Positions 17,404 through 25,110 of a stretch of DNA of 25,110 nt are shown piece by piece. Every line of letters starts with the position of its first letter. Positions within the stretch are counted from its first letter, which is position 1. The notes beneath the pieces were generated by a model. It was not told the DNA's origin. It ran no database searches and was given only the letters and a program-made list of their open reading frames with translations. The position numbers and the translations under genes are program-made. This stretch comes from Zopfochytrium polystomum (lineage: Eukaryota > Chytridiomycota > Chytridiomycetes > Chytridiales > Chytridiaceae), in NCBI GenBank assembly GCA_025765615.1, contig JAIVFJ010000555.1, positions 1 through 25,110 of the forward strand, written 5' to 3'.

Positions 17404-18630
17404 ATGTCCCAATCGAGCCAGCCGACCTTCTCCCAGACGATGTTCCCGGATCCACCACCCCGACGACCCCCCCCGACTTTGGAGGAAATTTCCGATTTCA
17501 TGCAACGAACCAATTCACTTCTTAAGCTTCACAGCGAGAAGCACGACTACAGCCTGGCAGTGATTGACGACCTCAAGGGGGAGATTGGCCGCCTCCGAGA
17601 GACTATCAAACAAAAGATGAGCGCATCCGCGAGTTGGAGTCGGAGATACTGCTGTTGCAGATTAATCGCGGAACTGACCGAGGCAGCGGTGGCACTTCAA
17701 CCGGTGGCGGAGGTAGCGGTCGACACAGGCCTTCAGATCACGCAGACACTGATGACGACAATGAGGAGTCGGAGATGAAGAACGAGAGCGCCCACGATCC
17801 ACCAGGGGGGGGCGCCGCCCCCCCTCGCGCGTGTCTGAGCGCCCACTGACACCTGGAGGAGGTTGGCCAAGCTTGCCTCGTATGAAGCAGAATGTGCACC
17901 TGCTAAGTTTCGCTGCAACTGTTGCGCTCAATGGTCCTAAGCCCATTCATCCCAGTCCATTTGTGAAAGGCATCTTTGTCGCACCCAATCCCAATGCCTC
18001 TGTTGAAGACAAGATTGCTCAGGTTCTGAGGCCGCGTCCCTCAGCCGTCGCGGCTCGGCGCTCAGCGCTGGGCTAACGTCCGGCCTGAGTCGTTGCTGCC
18101 CGAGGCTAAGTTTGTTCCAGTGTACATCCGACCTAACCTTTCAGATGTGGGTCGGCTAACCCCCGCCACAGCATGAGACTTGTGTTCAGACCTGAGAAGG
18201 GCTTCCCCAGAGTACCAGAAATTTCAGTCATTGGCCAATATGCTGCTCTGATGGAATGCTGGGTGTATGAGGGAGACAAGGAGAAGTTCATCAAGGCTTG
18301 TGCTGATGCTGAGATTGCCGTGGACACTGATTGTGAGCTCTGGATGCCCTCGAAGTTGAAGGATTCTCCTGAAGCTAGGGAAGCAGCTGTGCAGGCGTAT
18401 ATCCGCCGGGTTGCTGGGATCCTGAACCATCCATTCTTCAGACCACCACCAAATGTTGCCAAGTCTATCTATGCATCTGTGCCAAAGAAGTTGGAGACAC
18501 CTTGAGAGGGAAGTTGAAGGATCTCTCTCTGTACCCATCTGCGCCTTCTGGTGCGAAGGGGAAGGGGAGGGAAACTGAGACTGAACCCACTGCTGTGCGT
18601 GCTGGCGATGCCAATGCCATGGAAACATGA
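17404..18630 (+). pseudogene. LINE ORF1 protein, frameshifted
   Basis: LINE ORF1 proteins bind element RNA and often trimerise through a coiled coil. The ATG at 17404 (MSQSSQPTFSQ) is chosen because it precedes a Pro-rich segment and then a heptad-like helix (EEISDFMQRTNSLLK, IDDLKGEIGRLRETIKQK). The helix continues in another frame (ERIRELESEILLLQINR) after about 17612. A Gly/Ser linker and an acidic stretch (DTDDDNEESE) follow. A further break falls at a G8-CGCCG-C7 hairpin (17805-17824). Later parts are RWANVRPESLLPEAKF, GQYAALMECWVYEGDKEKF and a Lys-rich tail ending at TGA 18628-18630. I recognise no RRM or CCHC motif. At least four frame changes are needed, so it is dead or the sequence has indel errors. 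Confidence 0.6.
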
Positions 18631-18637
18631 GCAAGTC

Positions 18638-19555
18638 ATGAGATTTGGATTTTTGAATGCCCATGGATCCTAGCTGGACATTCAGATCAAGTTCAAGGAA
18701 TTTTTTCAGATTTTCAAGTAGACTATATGTTGTTTTCAGATATTGGAATGTGGAGTTCTGACAGTATGAGTGCAGTTTGGGGTGTTGTTGCTGAGGCAAG
18801 GGGGGTGCCCCCTCCTCATCAACCTGCGCGGGTGTTGGAACAAGGGCAAAGAAAGGAGTGGCTGTTGTGGTGAGTGGGGACCTGGACAGTGATGCCCACC
18901 TGGTGGTGCAGACCCTGCACAGGTCCCCCAAGGAGAATGGATAATTGTGAAGATGTCAGAGCTGATTGTTGGATTGACGTATTTTGCGCCGAGCGCACCT
19001 CTGGAGGCTCTGCAGGAATTCCAAGATCAAGTTAGTCAGTTAGCACTCTTTTGCCTGCAGCACCCATTCTGATCATTGGAGACTTCAACATTTTGATGCG
19101 TGAATATGGATGCCGCACTTCTGCTCCTGCTGAGCGTGTTTGCTGGCTGCAGGACTGGCTGCGACCTCCTTCCCAGTGGAGGAGGGTTGCCCCGGTTCGT
19201 GGCCAGTGGAATACAATGACAGAGGGAAGGGCTGGTGGATCTGGTGGACGGGGGGTCACTGATCTTTTGTTTGTCAACCAGCATGCTCTCCCCTTTGCTC
19301 AGAACCTGGTTGTCCATGATGACCCTTCAGAGTATGTTGGTTTCTCAGATCACATGCTGTTGACTTTCACCTTCAATGGGGATCTGACCACCAAGCCCCC
19401 ATTTGAGCGCCTGAATGTTCATCGGCTCATGATGAGGCAACCAAGTATGCTAGCTGCCTTGAGAAACCAGAAAACCCATCAGAGCCCAGATCCATTCAGT
19501 CTGGAAAGAAGTTGAAGCTGCCGCTGAGGCCGGAGAGCGCTGGACTTTTGAGAGG
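18638..19555 (+). pseudogene. LINE ORF2 endonuclease domain, frameshifted
   Basis: The endonuclease nicks target DNA to prime reverse transcription. ORF2 starts at ATG 18638, 8 nt after the ORF1 stop (MRFGFLNAHG, like other LINE endonuclease N-termini). It loses frame within 15 codons, then continues as GHSDQVQGIFSDF and later VGLTYFAPSAPLEAL. The catalytic GDFN motif is at 19078-19089 (PILIIGDFNIL) and the C-terminal SDH motif at 19345-19353 (GFSDHMLLTF). From 19051 one frame stays open to the insertion point of element X. Confidence 0.75.
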
Positions 19556-19560
19556 CGACT
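19556..19560. other. Target site duplication, left copy (CGACT)
   Basis: Identical to 20774-20778 on the far side of X copy 2; a 5-bp length is typical of LTR-retrotransposon integrase. Confidence 0.9.
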
Positions 19561-19608
19561 TGATGAAATCCCACCCAGGACTGGAGGGACTTGGTGTGTG
19601 TGGGGATG

Positions 19609-19629
19609 AAGAGAGAGAGAGAGAGAGAG
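19609..19629. repeat. (GA)n microsatellite in X copy 2
   Basis: About 10 GA units, equivalent to the longer CT tract of copy 1 on the opposite strand. Confidence 0.9.
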
Positions 19630-19890
19630 CACTGATGATGGAAAAGGGAAAGGAGTGAGAGGCTGGAGAGAGGAGAGGAGTGAGTGGGCAGAGATGAAGA
19701 GAGAGCAAATGGAGGAAGAGAGATTGGCTTGTTTTGCACTGGATTCTGTCAAAGCAGCAAGGAGGGGGTTTTTTTTTCCTTGTTTGATCTCTGTGAGAGG
19801 TTGCTGCTTTATCTCCTGCAGGTTGGAGCCATCAGAAAACAGAGGGAGCAGTGGGCTGCACAAGCAGGCACCACAGAAATGAGATAAAAC

Positions 19891-20120
19891 AGGCTGAGCA
19901 CCAATCCCCAGCCTGGGCTAAGTACCCATTCAGGGCTGAGTACCACCCAGTGCTGGGCATCACTCAGGGCTGAATACCAGCCAGGGCTGAGTACCAGCCT
20001 GGGCTGAGCACCACCCAGGGCTGAGTACCAGCCTGGGCTGTGCACCACCCAGGGCTAAGTACCAGCCAGGGCTGAGTACCACCTTGGGCTGAGCACTTTG
20101 TCTGGGCTGAGTACCACCAG
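19891..20120. repeat. 16-17-bp minisatellite (X copy 2)
   Basis: Units of the form CAGGGCTGAGTACCACC, the reverse complement of the copy 1 units, about 13 of them, with scattered substitutions. Confidence 0.85.
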
Positions 20121-20357
20121 GAACCATTTACAGCTTGTTTGAGAAACAGTTGCTTGTAAATTAGTTTAGTTGTTTCCAAATCAGGAAGCTTGTTTGGGAA
20201 ACAAGCCGCTTTTTTCCTTGTTTTTAGAAATCCAATGATTGGTGCAATCTCTGGTGAGCTCAGTTTTTATCTCACTTTTAGAAATGCAGTGATTGGTGCA
20301 ATCCCTGATTCCTAAATGCCTGTTGCATTGCTCAGATTGCACAGCACAGCAGGAAAG

Positions 20358-20470
20358 CTGGAATTCCAGATCAGGAAGCGGAATTCCGGTGCAGAGAGCG
20401 GAATTCCAGATCAGGAAGCGGAATTCCGATGCAGAGTGCGGAATTCCGGTGCAGAGAGCGGAATTCCGGA
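20358..20470. repeat. Six 20-bp repeats with GGAATTCC palindromes (X copy 2)
   Basis: GAATTC starts at 20361, 20381, 20401, 20421, 20441 and 20461, the same count and exact 20-bp period as copy 1, in inverted orientation. Confidence 0.95.
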
Positions 20471-20773
20471 GCATTGGGCAGTGGTACACTGCTTCTGCAT
20501 GCTTGCTGTGCTGTGTTACATGTGCAGAGTGCGTAGTTTGAGCGTTTTTGTGCATGTTCTAATTGCATTGTTCCTACTGGTAGGATGAAAAAGCTAGAAC
20601 AACAGCCGCCTTTGCCTATCTCTTTTTATTGAGACAGATTAGCCCTTCTGAGCGCCCCATTCAAGTATTGAATCTACTGAGCCCTTCAAACACCCCATCC
20701 AATGTGATTGGATGGAGTTCTCAAAGGGATCATCAGTAACGGGCGTAGTGTACCCCGTGGTCGAATCTCAACA

Positions 20774-20778
20774 CGACT
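20774..20778. other. Target site duplication, right copy (CGACT)
   Basis: Partner of 19556-19560. Reading of LINE ORF2 resumes in frame directly after it. Confidence 0.9.
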
Positions 20779-22522
20779 GGCTTGTGTCGATGCTGTTTCA
20801 GACTCTGTGGTGCAGTGGCTCATGGACAACGCTGTCAAGGTGGCTGGGAAAGTTCGCTTCAGGGGTGGTGCTGGAGGACCAGAGGTCCGGAGAAGCATCT
20901 GGAGGAGCTAAAGTGCCGTCGCGTGGAGGCGCGAAGGGCTGCTGAGGCTCACCCAGATGATGATCCTGTGGGGCAGAAGATGGCCTGGACTCAGTTTCGT
21001 CAGTGGAATAAGATTGTGAAGATTGCCATCAAGCGGTACAGGAAGCGTGTATATTCAGCTGTTCAGGACTCTGCTGTGCGTGACTTTGCTGGTGAGGCCA
21101 AGCGCATCAAGTGTCAGAAGGCACGTTCAGATAGGAGCCAGTGTGCCCTTGACCCCCAGAAGATGGGCCATTACGAAGACCATTTCCGCACAACCATAGG
21201 CCATGAGCCAACTGGAAGTGATGTCCCTGACGCCGTGGCTCTTGAAGAATCAGCAGTTACTGTGAACAAAGTCCCTCTGAAGCAGTCTGAAGTCTCCTGG
21301 ATTAAGAAGGTTCATGTTGAAGAAGCATGCAAGGTTGCCCCCAGGGGCAAAGCCCCTGGAGAAGACATGCTTTTTGGGGAGTTGGTCTCAATTGCTCCGC
21401 ACTTGGTTGCTGCAGTCCTGCACAGATTTTTCAGCTTGTGGCCTCTCTTCATGTGGTTCCTTCTCTGTGGTCTGTGGCCAATGTGGCCTTGGTCTACAAG
21501 AACAAGGGGCTCAACAGCGATGTTGCAAACTACAGACCCATCTCCTTGTGCTCTAGGATGCGACTTGTGTTTGAGCGCGTGATTGCACCCCAGGTTGAGC
21601 GCGTGGTTGAAGACATGATCCACAGGGCGCAGGGAGGTTTCAGAAGAAAGCAGTCCACCATGGACCAGGCCTACACTTTGCATGAGCTTCAGCAGCTGAA
21701 CCCCCAGATGCATGTGGTGTATTTGGACATTAAGGCGCGCGATGACTGCACAAACAGGAGTCTGGTGTGGGACTCCATCTGGTTTGCCAAGAATGACAAG
21801 AGTCCTGACTTTACAAGGACCCAATTGCTGCCATCCTCAGATCTTTGTTTGATTTCAATGCATGCCAGTGCTGGTACTTGGGAACAAGTCTGCTCAGATC
21901 CAGTGACAAGAGGATTTCTCCAAGGCACAGTCCTGTCACCCAAGCTGTTCAATGTTGCCATCAACTCCTTGCCTCAGACATTGGCCATGTCTTTCAGAGA
22001 CCACATGCTGACATTTAATGCAACCTCGCTGAACTTGCTGCTCTTTGCTGACGACTCCTCAGTTTTTGCCAAGGATGCGACAGTACTTCAGAGAATGCTA
22101 GACAAGGTGCATGAGTGGTCCCTTAAGCGGGGGATGACATTTGCTGCCAAGAAGTGCGTCGCAGTCTCAGCCAAGAAGAATTGAAGTTGAAGATGAATGG
22201 AGTGGAGATTCCCAGGAGGAGTCTACTACCCAGTTGGGTCTTGTGCGCACCTGCAGGGGTATTGACTTTGGGGCCTCGCTGGCCATGAGACTGAGGAAAA
22301 CAGAAAAGATGCTGGCCTTTTTGGCTGCTCGGGGATTCAATGGCTGGGGCTTCAGGCCTGTGAGCTCTTACAGGGTTTACATGTGTTTCCTGAGACCAAT
22401 GATGGAGTATGGGTTTGCACTGCGCCCCTTGACCCACACACAGTTGAAGGATGTGCAGAAGTTGCAGGATAAATGTCTGCGGCAGGCGCTGTCACTGGGG
22501 AAGACCTCCTCAGGGGCGGCCC
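20779..22522 (+). pseudogene. LINE ORF2 reverse transcriptase, frameshifted and 3' truncated
   Basis: The reverse transcriptase copies the LINE RNA at the nicked target. After a linker region come KVAPRGKAPGEDML, ALVYKNKG and YRPISLCSRM (fingers), QGGFRRKQSTMDQAY, motif A (VYLDIKARDD), motif B (GFLQGTVLSPKLFNVAINSLP), motif C (LLFADDSS, codons about 22043-22054) and a thumb-like part (RGIDFGASLAMRLRKTEKM, FLRPMMEYGFALRPL). The catalytic aspartates of motifs A and C are still present. Frame breaks lie at about 21430 (beside a T5 run) and about 22170, and some sequence after motif A seems rearranged. The 3' end is lost at 22523, where Copia B starts. Confidence 0.85.
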
Positions 22523-22740
22523 TGTTAGTTTTGGGTCTTTTGGTGTAAGCATGTGCAGGAGCTTTGACCAGTTTCTGCTCTGCAAGGATGACTTGCAGCA
22601 TTTTGCAAGTGATGGTCCTTGTAACAGTTTTGTATAAAGACAAACACAAGACTGACAGAAGCCAAGATCAACCTCCCCCACCACCACCTTCAGTAGTGTA
22701 CTCCACCCATCACCACAGCAGCACACCCATAGACAATCCA
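22523..22740 (+). repeat. 5' LTR of Copia element B (218 bp)
   Basis: It starts TGTTAGTTTTGGG after LINE sequence and ends near ACAATCCA. TATAAAG is at 22633-22639 and the U3 half of the complementary pair at 22621-22635. It differs from LTR A by several substitutions and small indels. Confidence 0.8.
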
Positions 22741-23235
22741 GCCCAACGAAATCTTTCATACAAAACTGTTACCCATCCCAATCACTTCCCCCTTGATTTC
22801 AACAAGATCCAATCAGTAGAAGAGCCTGTACGCTTTTCAGATCTGCCAACTTGGGGATCGATCACGGACGCTACAGACATCGTACAGCAATTCTGTTACT
22901 ACCATTGGAAAGCTCTCGATCTCCTCTTTCCAACGAACCCACCTGATCTCGGATCCGACGCTCCTACGTTGCGTACACCTCTGAAGTTGGCAACCACTTT
23001 GTCCCAACTTCAACCTCAATTTGCTGGCCTTCCAGACCTCCCCCAGCCAATCCCAAGCTATTTCGAAAGGCCTGCTTCCGGACTACACAACTGTTACCAA
23101 CGGGATCCCAAAATCACTCTCCTTTGCGATAACGCCCACTTTTTCCATTCAGGGTCACCAGATTACCTCCAACCCTCACCATTAATTTTTGATTTTTTGT
23201 CCCCAATTGGAGACAACGACCACCCCCCTACCTGA
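22588..23235 (+). CDS. Open frame upstream of gag in element B, unrecognised
   Basis: An open frame of 215 codons from the ATG at 22588 to the TGA at 23233-23235, in the same frame as gag and ending 117 nt before it. The downstream part reads like protein (FSDLPTWGSITDATDIVQQF, FAGLPDLPQPIPSYFERP). I recognise no domain. Against it: the only ATG lies upstream of the LTR TATA box, so an ordinary element transcript would lack it. In element A the same region has frame changes and lacks about 100 bp. It could be an additional retroelement ORF, part of an older longer gag, or chance openness. Confidence 0.25.
   Translation: MTCSILQVMVLVTVLYKDKHKTDRSQDQPPPPPPSVVYSTHHHSSTPIDNPAQRNLSYKTVTHPNHFPLDFNKIQSVEEPVRFSDLPTWGSITDATDIVQQFCYYHWKALDLLFPTNPPDLGSDAPTLRTPLKLATTLSQLQPQFAGLPDLPQPIPSYFERPASGLHNCYQRDPKITLLCDNAHFFHSGSPDYLQPSPLIFDFLSPIGDNDHPPT
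22758..22772 (+). promoter_or_regulatory. Leader segment complementary to U3 (element B)
   Basis: ATACAAAACTGTTAC, exact reverse complement of 22621-22635 in this element's LTR, and identical to the pair in element A. Confidence 0.55.
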
Positions 23236-23352
23236 CACACACCAAGCTAACAAACCAACTTTTCATCTGCTGCAACACCACCTTCACAACACACCCAAAA
23301 TCCAACGAAATCCTTTCAAACTTGGCACACATAATCGTCCTGAGAAAACAGC

Positions 23353-24175
23353 ATGACTACTGACTCAACCAAGTATGTTGCCAAGTCCTTCAGCGTCTTG
23401 GAGGGACCAGAGAATTTCGGTGACTGGTTGGAGGATCTTACAGCAGAACTCTCCAACAAAAATGTCGACTTACGCCACTGCATTGACACAAGTCACATCA
23501 ACGCAGAGCAGAATGATGCAATTGATCCACTAGACCTCCGCGACACTGGAACCTGTCTCATCAGAGATGGACCATTCCAAGGACAGAGATTCCAATTGGT
23601 GCCTCCGCCTCGTGGACAAGAGAAAGTAACTTGGTTTCCTGGTACACAGAACCAGAATGCACATTGCTGTCTAATTATTCGCCGCCACATCTCTCGAGCC
23701 CTTCTCACCCAAATCACACCTGGTCGAAACTTTGCTTATGAGTTGGTTGGTGAATTGGGAATAATTTGCCGCACAGCAGACCAGGGACTCGCAAAGGAGA
23801 TCATTGACGACTTTGAACGCATCAAAATGGAACCAACTGAAGCCTCAGATGCCTTCATTACCCGATTCACTGAAGCATACCATCGAGTTGACAGCTTTGC
23901 AAAATCAGCAGCGGAGAACTTCTCCATCGTATCCGCCCTTTCCAAAAAGTTGTTCGAATCTTTGTTGGTTCACTGAACCAAAGCCTATTGGACATGGGGA
24001 TAGGAAACGTTTTTTCTTGTTGTCGGCAACCCAGCTCCTGAGATAACAAGTTTAGCCAAACTAATCTCACTCTTCAAACAAACTGTTCGTCAAAACAACT
24101 ATGATAAGCGACGCATCGAGCTGGCAAATCAAAGAGAAGGGGACACCTCCACTGCAGCCCCCAGAGGTCAACACA
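23353..24175 (+). pseudogene. Copia gag (element B), frameshifted and truncated
   Basis: Nearly base-for-base identical to gag A. The first visible differences are silent (C to T near 23740 and 23751). A single-base deletion near 23912 (AGCAGCGGAG where A has AGCAGCTGGAG) throws the frame to a stop at 23976. A second indel is in the T run near 24009-24015 (T6 against T5). The part encoding the basic linker and zinc knuckle is removed by the deletion at 24176-24184. Confidence 0.85.
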
Positions 24176-24184
24176 CCAACTGCA
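24176..24184. other. Deletion junction with 9-bp microhomology
   Basis: CCAACTGCA occurs once here but twice in element A, at 8725-8733 and 9620-9628. Sequence left of it matches gag A and sequence right of it matches the late protease region of A, so 895 bp were lost between the two short repeats. Confidence 0.8.
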
Positions 24185-25110
24185 GCAAACCCAACCTTCA
24201 ATTACAGCACTCAATTTCTCGCCCATTGCGCCAGCAGATATTACAAACTTTTTCACGTCAGCAGAACCTGCAGACACACACAGCATTCGTGCAGCATTTC
24301 TCAACAGCAAAAAACCAGACTCGCCGACTGCACCAACGTCTAGGACACATTCCCTATGCTCGACTTCGCTCCATGAAGGAACGACGAACCTGTGCTGACT
24401 TTCCAGACATAGACTTAGAACTGCTTGAGGACGAGTGTAAGGCTGTATTATTGCAAAGCAGACACGTGCCTCTATTCCCCACACAGATCCTCCGGACAAG
24501 CTACCTGGGGAACACTTGGCGTTTGACCTTGTGGAGGTCAAACCCAAGTTCAGGGGGCAGTACGGCTTTGCCCTCATTGCCATTGACTATGTCAGCAATT
24601 ATATCTGGTCAACCAACCTACGACGGAAGTCTGATGCTTTCCAGAAGCCATCAAAATCATTCAGCAACTCCAGACTGTGCGAGACGTTCAGGTTAAGTCA
24701 GTTAGGTTTGATGGGGGTGAACTTAAGTCAACTGCCTTTGAACGCTTCTGTGCCTCTCGTGGGATACGGGTTGAAGTCAGTCCACCACACACACCAGAGC
24801 TCAACGGCAAAGCAGAACGTGCAGTTAGGACAGTCATGGATGTAACTCGTTCACTCCTTCAGCATGCTGGCTCACCTTGGTCTTGGTGGGGTTATGCTAT
24901 TCGACATGCCGTGGACATCATCAACACACTGCCAGTTCTCAGTCGTGGTTGCTTTCACCGGTTGAAATGCTACTTGGCTTTCCTCCCTGCATCAGCCACT
25001 TTAGGGTTTTTGGCGCTGGTTGCCTCTACCATGTGACAGCCAAGGAACGCGGCAGCACACACCAGTACAAGAAACTGGCAGAACGAGCACGACCAGCAAT
25101 ATACATTGGC
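24185..25110 (+). pseudogene. Copia integrase (element B), frameshifted, runs off the window
   Basis: The HHCC part (LHQRLGHIPYARLRSMKERR) is better preserved than in A, but a base lost after ECKA shifts the frame. The core follows as LAFDLVEVKPKFRGQYGFALIAIDYV, VKSVRFDGGELKS and TPELNGKAERAVRTVMD, giving all three DDE-type acidic residues. After INTLPV there is a further frame change, then VTAKERGSTHQYKKL and RPAIYIG, typical of the Copia integrase C-terminal region (the usual FGC...GYxxG part). This last part is missing from A. Confidence 0.85.

Larger units (their letters stand above)
19561..20773 (-). mobile_element. Solo LTR of element X, copy 2 (1,213 bp) with perfect target duplication
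   Basis: On its own strand it runs TGTTGAG to TTTCATCA. It is flanked by identical 5-bp CGACT at 19556-19560 and 20774-20778. Removing the insertion and one CGACT restores the LINE ORF2 frame (WTFERR into LACVDAVSDS). It contains the same repeat arrays as copy 1. A single LTR between matching duplications is the usual product of recombination between the two LTRs of a full element. Confidence 0.9.
16740..22522 (+). mobile_element. Non-LTR retrotransposon (LINE), nested insertions, 3' end cut
   Basis: A GC-rich 5' region is followed by ORF1 (17404-18630) and ORF2 (from 18638) with an apurinic-type endonuclease and reverse transcriptase. X copy 2 (19561-20773) interrupts ORF2, and Copia B (22523) removes the 3' end. 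Without the X insertion and one target duplication the ORF2 frame is continuous. Frameshifts in ORF1 and ORF2 make this copy inactive. The exact 5' end is not defined. Confidence 0.85.
22523..25110 (+). mobile_element. Copia-type LTR retrotransposon B, continues past window
   Basis: It has the same LTR family and layout as A: LTR (22523-22740), leader, gag, then integrase. An 895-bp region holding the gag C-terminus, zinc knuckle and protease is missing relative to A. It inserted in the LINE thumb region. The right edge of the window lies in the integrase C-terminal part, so RT and the 3' LTR may exist beyond it. Confidence 0.85.

Noticed and set aside
18224..18931. 235-codon minus-strand open frame
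   Set aside because: Antisense to LINE ORF1 and the start of ORF2, which have recognisable LINE features on the plus strand.

Overview
This window is eukaryotic nuclear DNA. The evidence is two low-complexity Gln/Pro/Ser-rich host genes, two probable short spliceosomal introns (46 and 52 nt), and about 18 kb of nested, mostly dead transposable elements. Short introns and glutamine-rich regulator-like proteins suggest a fungus, perhaps an early-diverging one, but nothing seen fixes the taxon. I saw no rRNA, tRNA or CRISPR.

Host part (1-4.6 kb): two convergent genes. The plus-strand gene enters from the left edge and ends at 2098. The minus-strand gene runs from about 4470 to 2478. Both show frame discontinuities; two of those in the minus gene are explained by introns, the rest look like indels near homopolymers or unresolved introns. 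A (GA)n tract lies upstream of the minus gene. From 4.6 to 6.6 kb no gene is convincing; a perfect 12-bp hairpin lies at 6266-6298.

Transposon part (6.6-25.1 kb), left to right: a decayed Tc1-like transposase (minus); Copia-type LTR element 'A' (7175-10716: 5' LTR, leader, intact gag, broken protease and integrase); a 1.23-kb LTR-like element 'X' (copy 1) that truncates A; poorly assigned repeat-rich DNA; a diverged Copia gag 'C' cut by inverted fragments of X; the 3' part of a minus-strand Copia element 'D' (RT remnant, RNase H, polypurine tract, 3' LTR); and a LINE with ORF1 and an endonuclease-reverse transcriptase ORF2. The LINE is split by X copy 2, a solo LTR with a perfect 5-bp target duplication (CGACT), and is cut at 22523 by Copia element 'B', a close relative of A that continues past the window.

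The most interesting observations concern the A/B Copia family. A 15-nt segment overlapping the LTR TATA box is perfectly complementary to a 15-nt leader segment just after the LTR in both A and B, and the LTR half is unchanged in a third LTR (D). This resembles the Ty1 CYC5:CYC3 genome-circularisation pairing. Gag and protease of A overlap by about 40 nt in a -1 frame, with a T5 slip site, a 5-nt spacer and a GC-rich hairpin that holds the gag stop in its loop. B also has a long open frame upstream of gag. The X LTR is built from three different repeat arrays, including six CGGAATTCCG-type palindromes at exactly 20-bp period.
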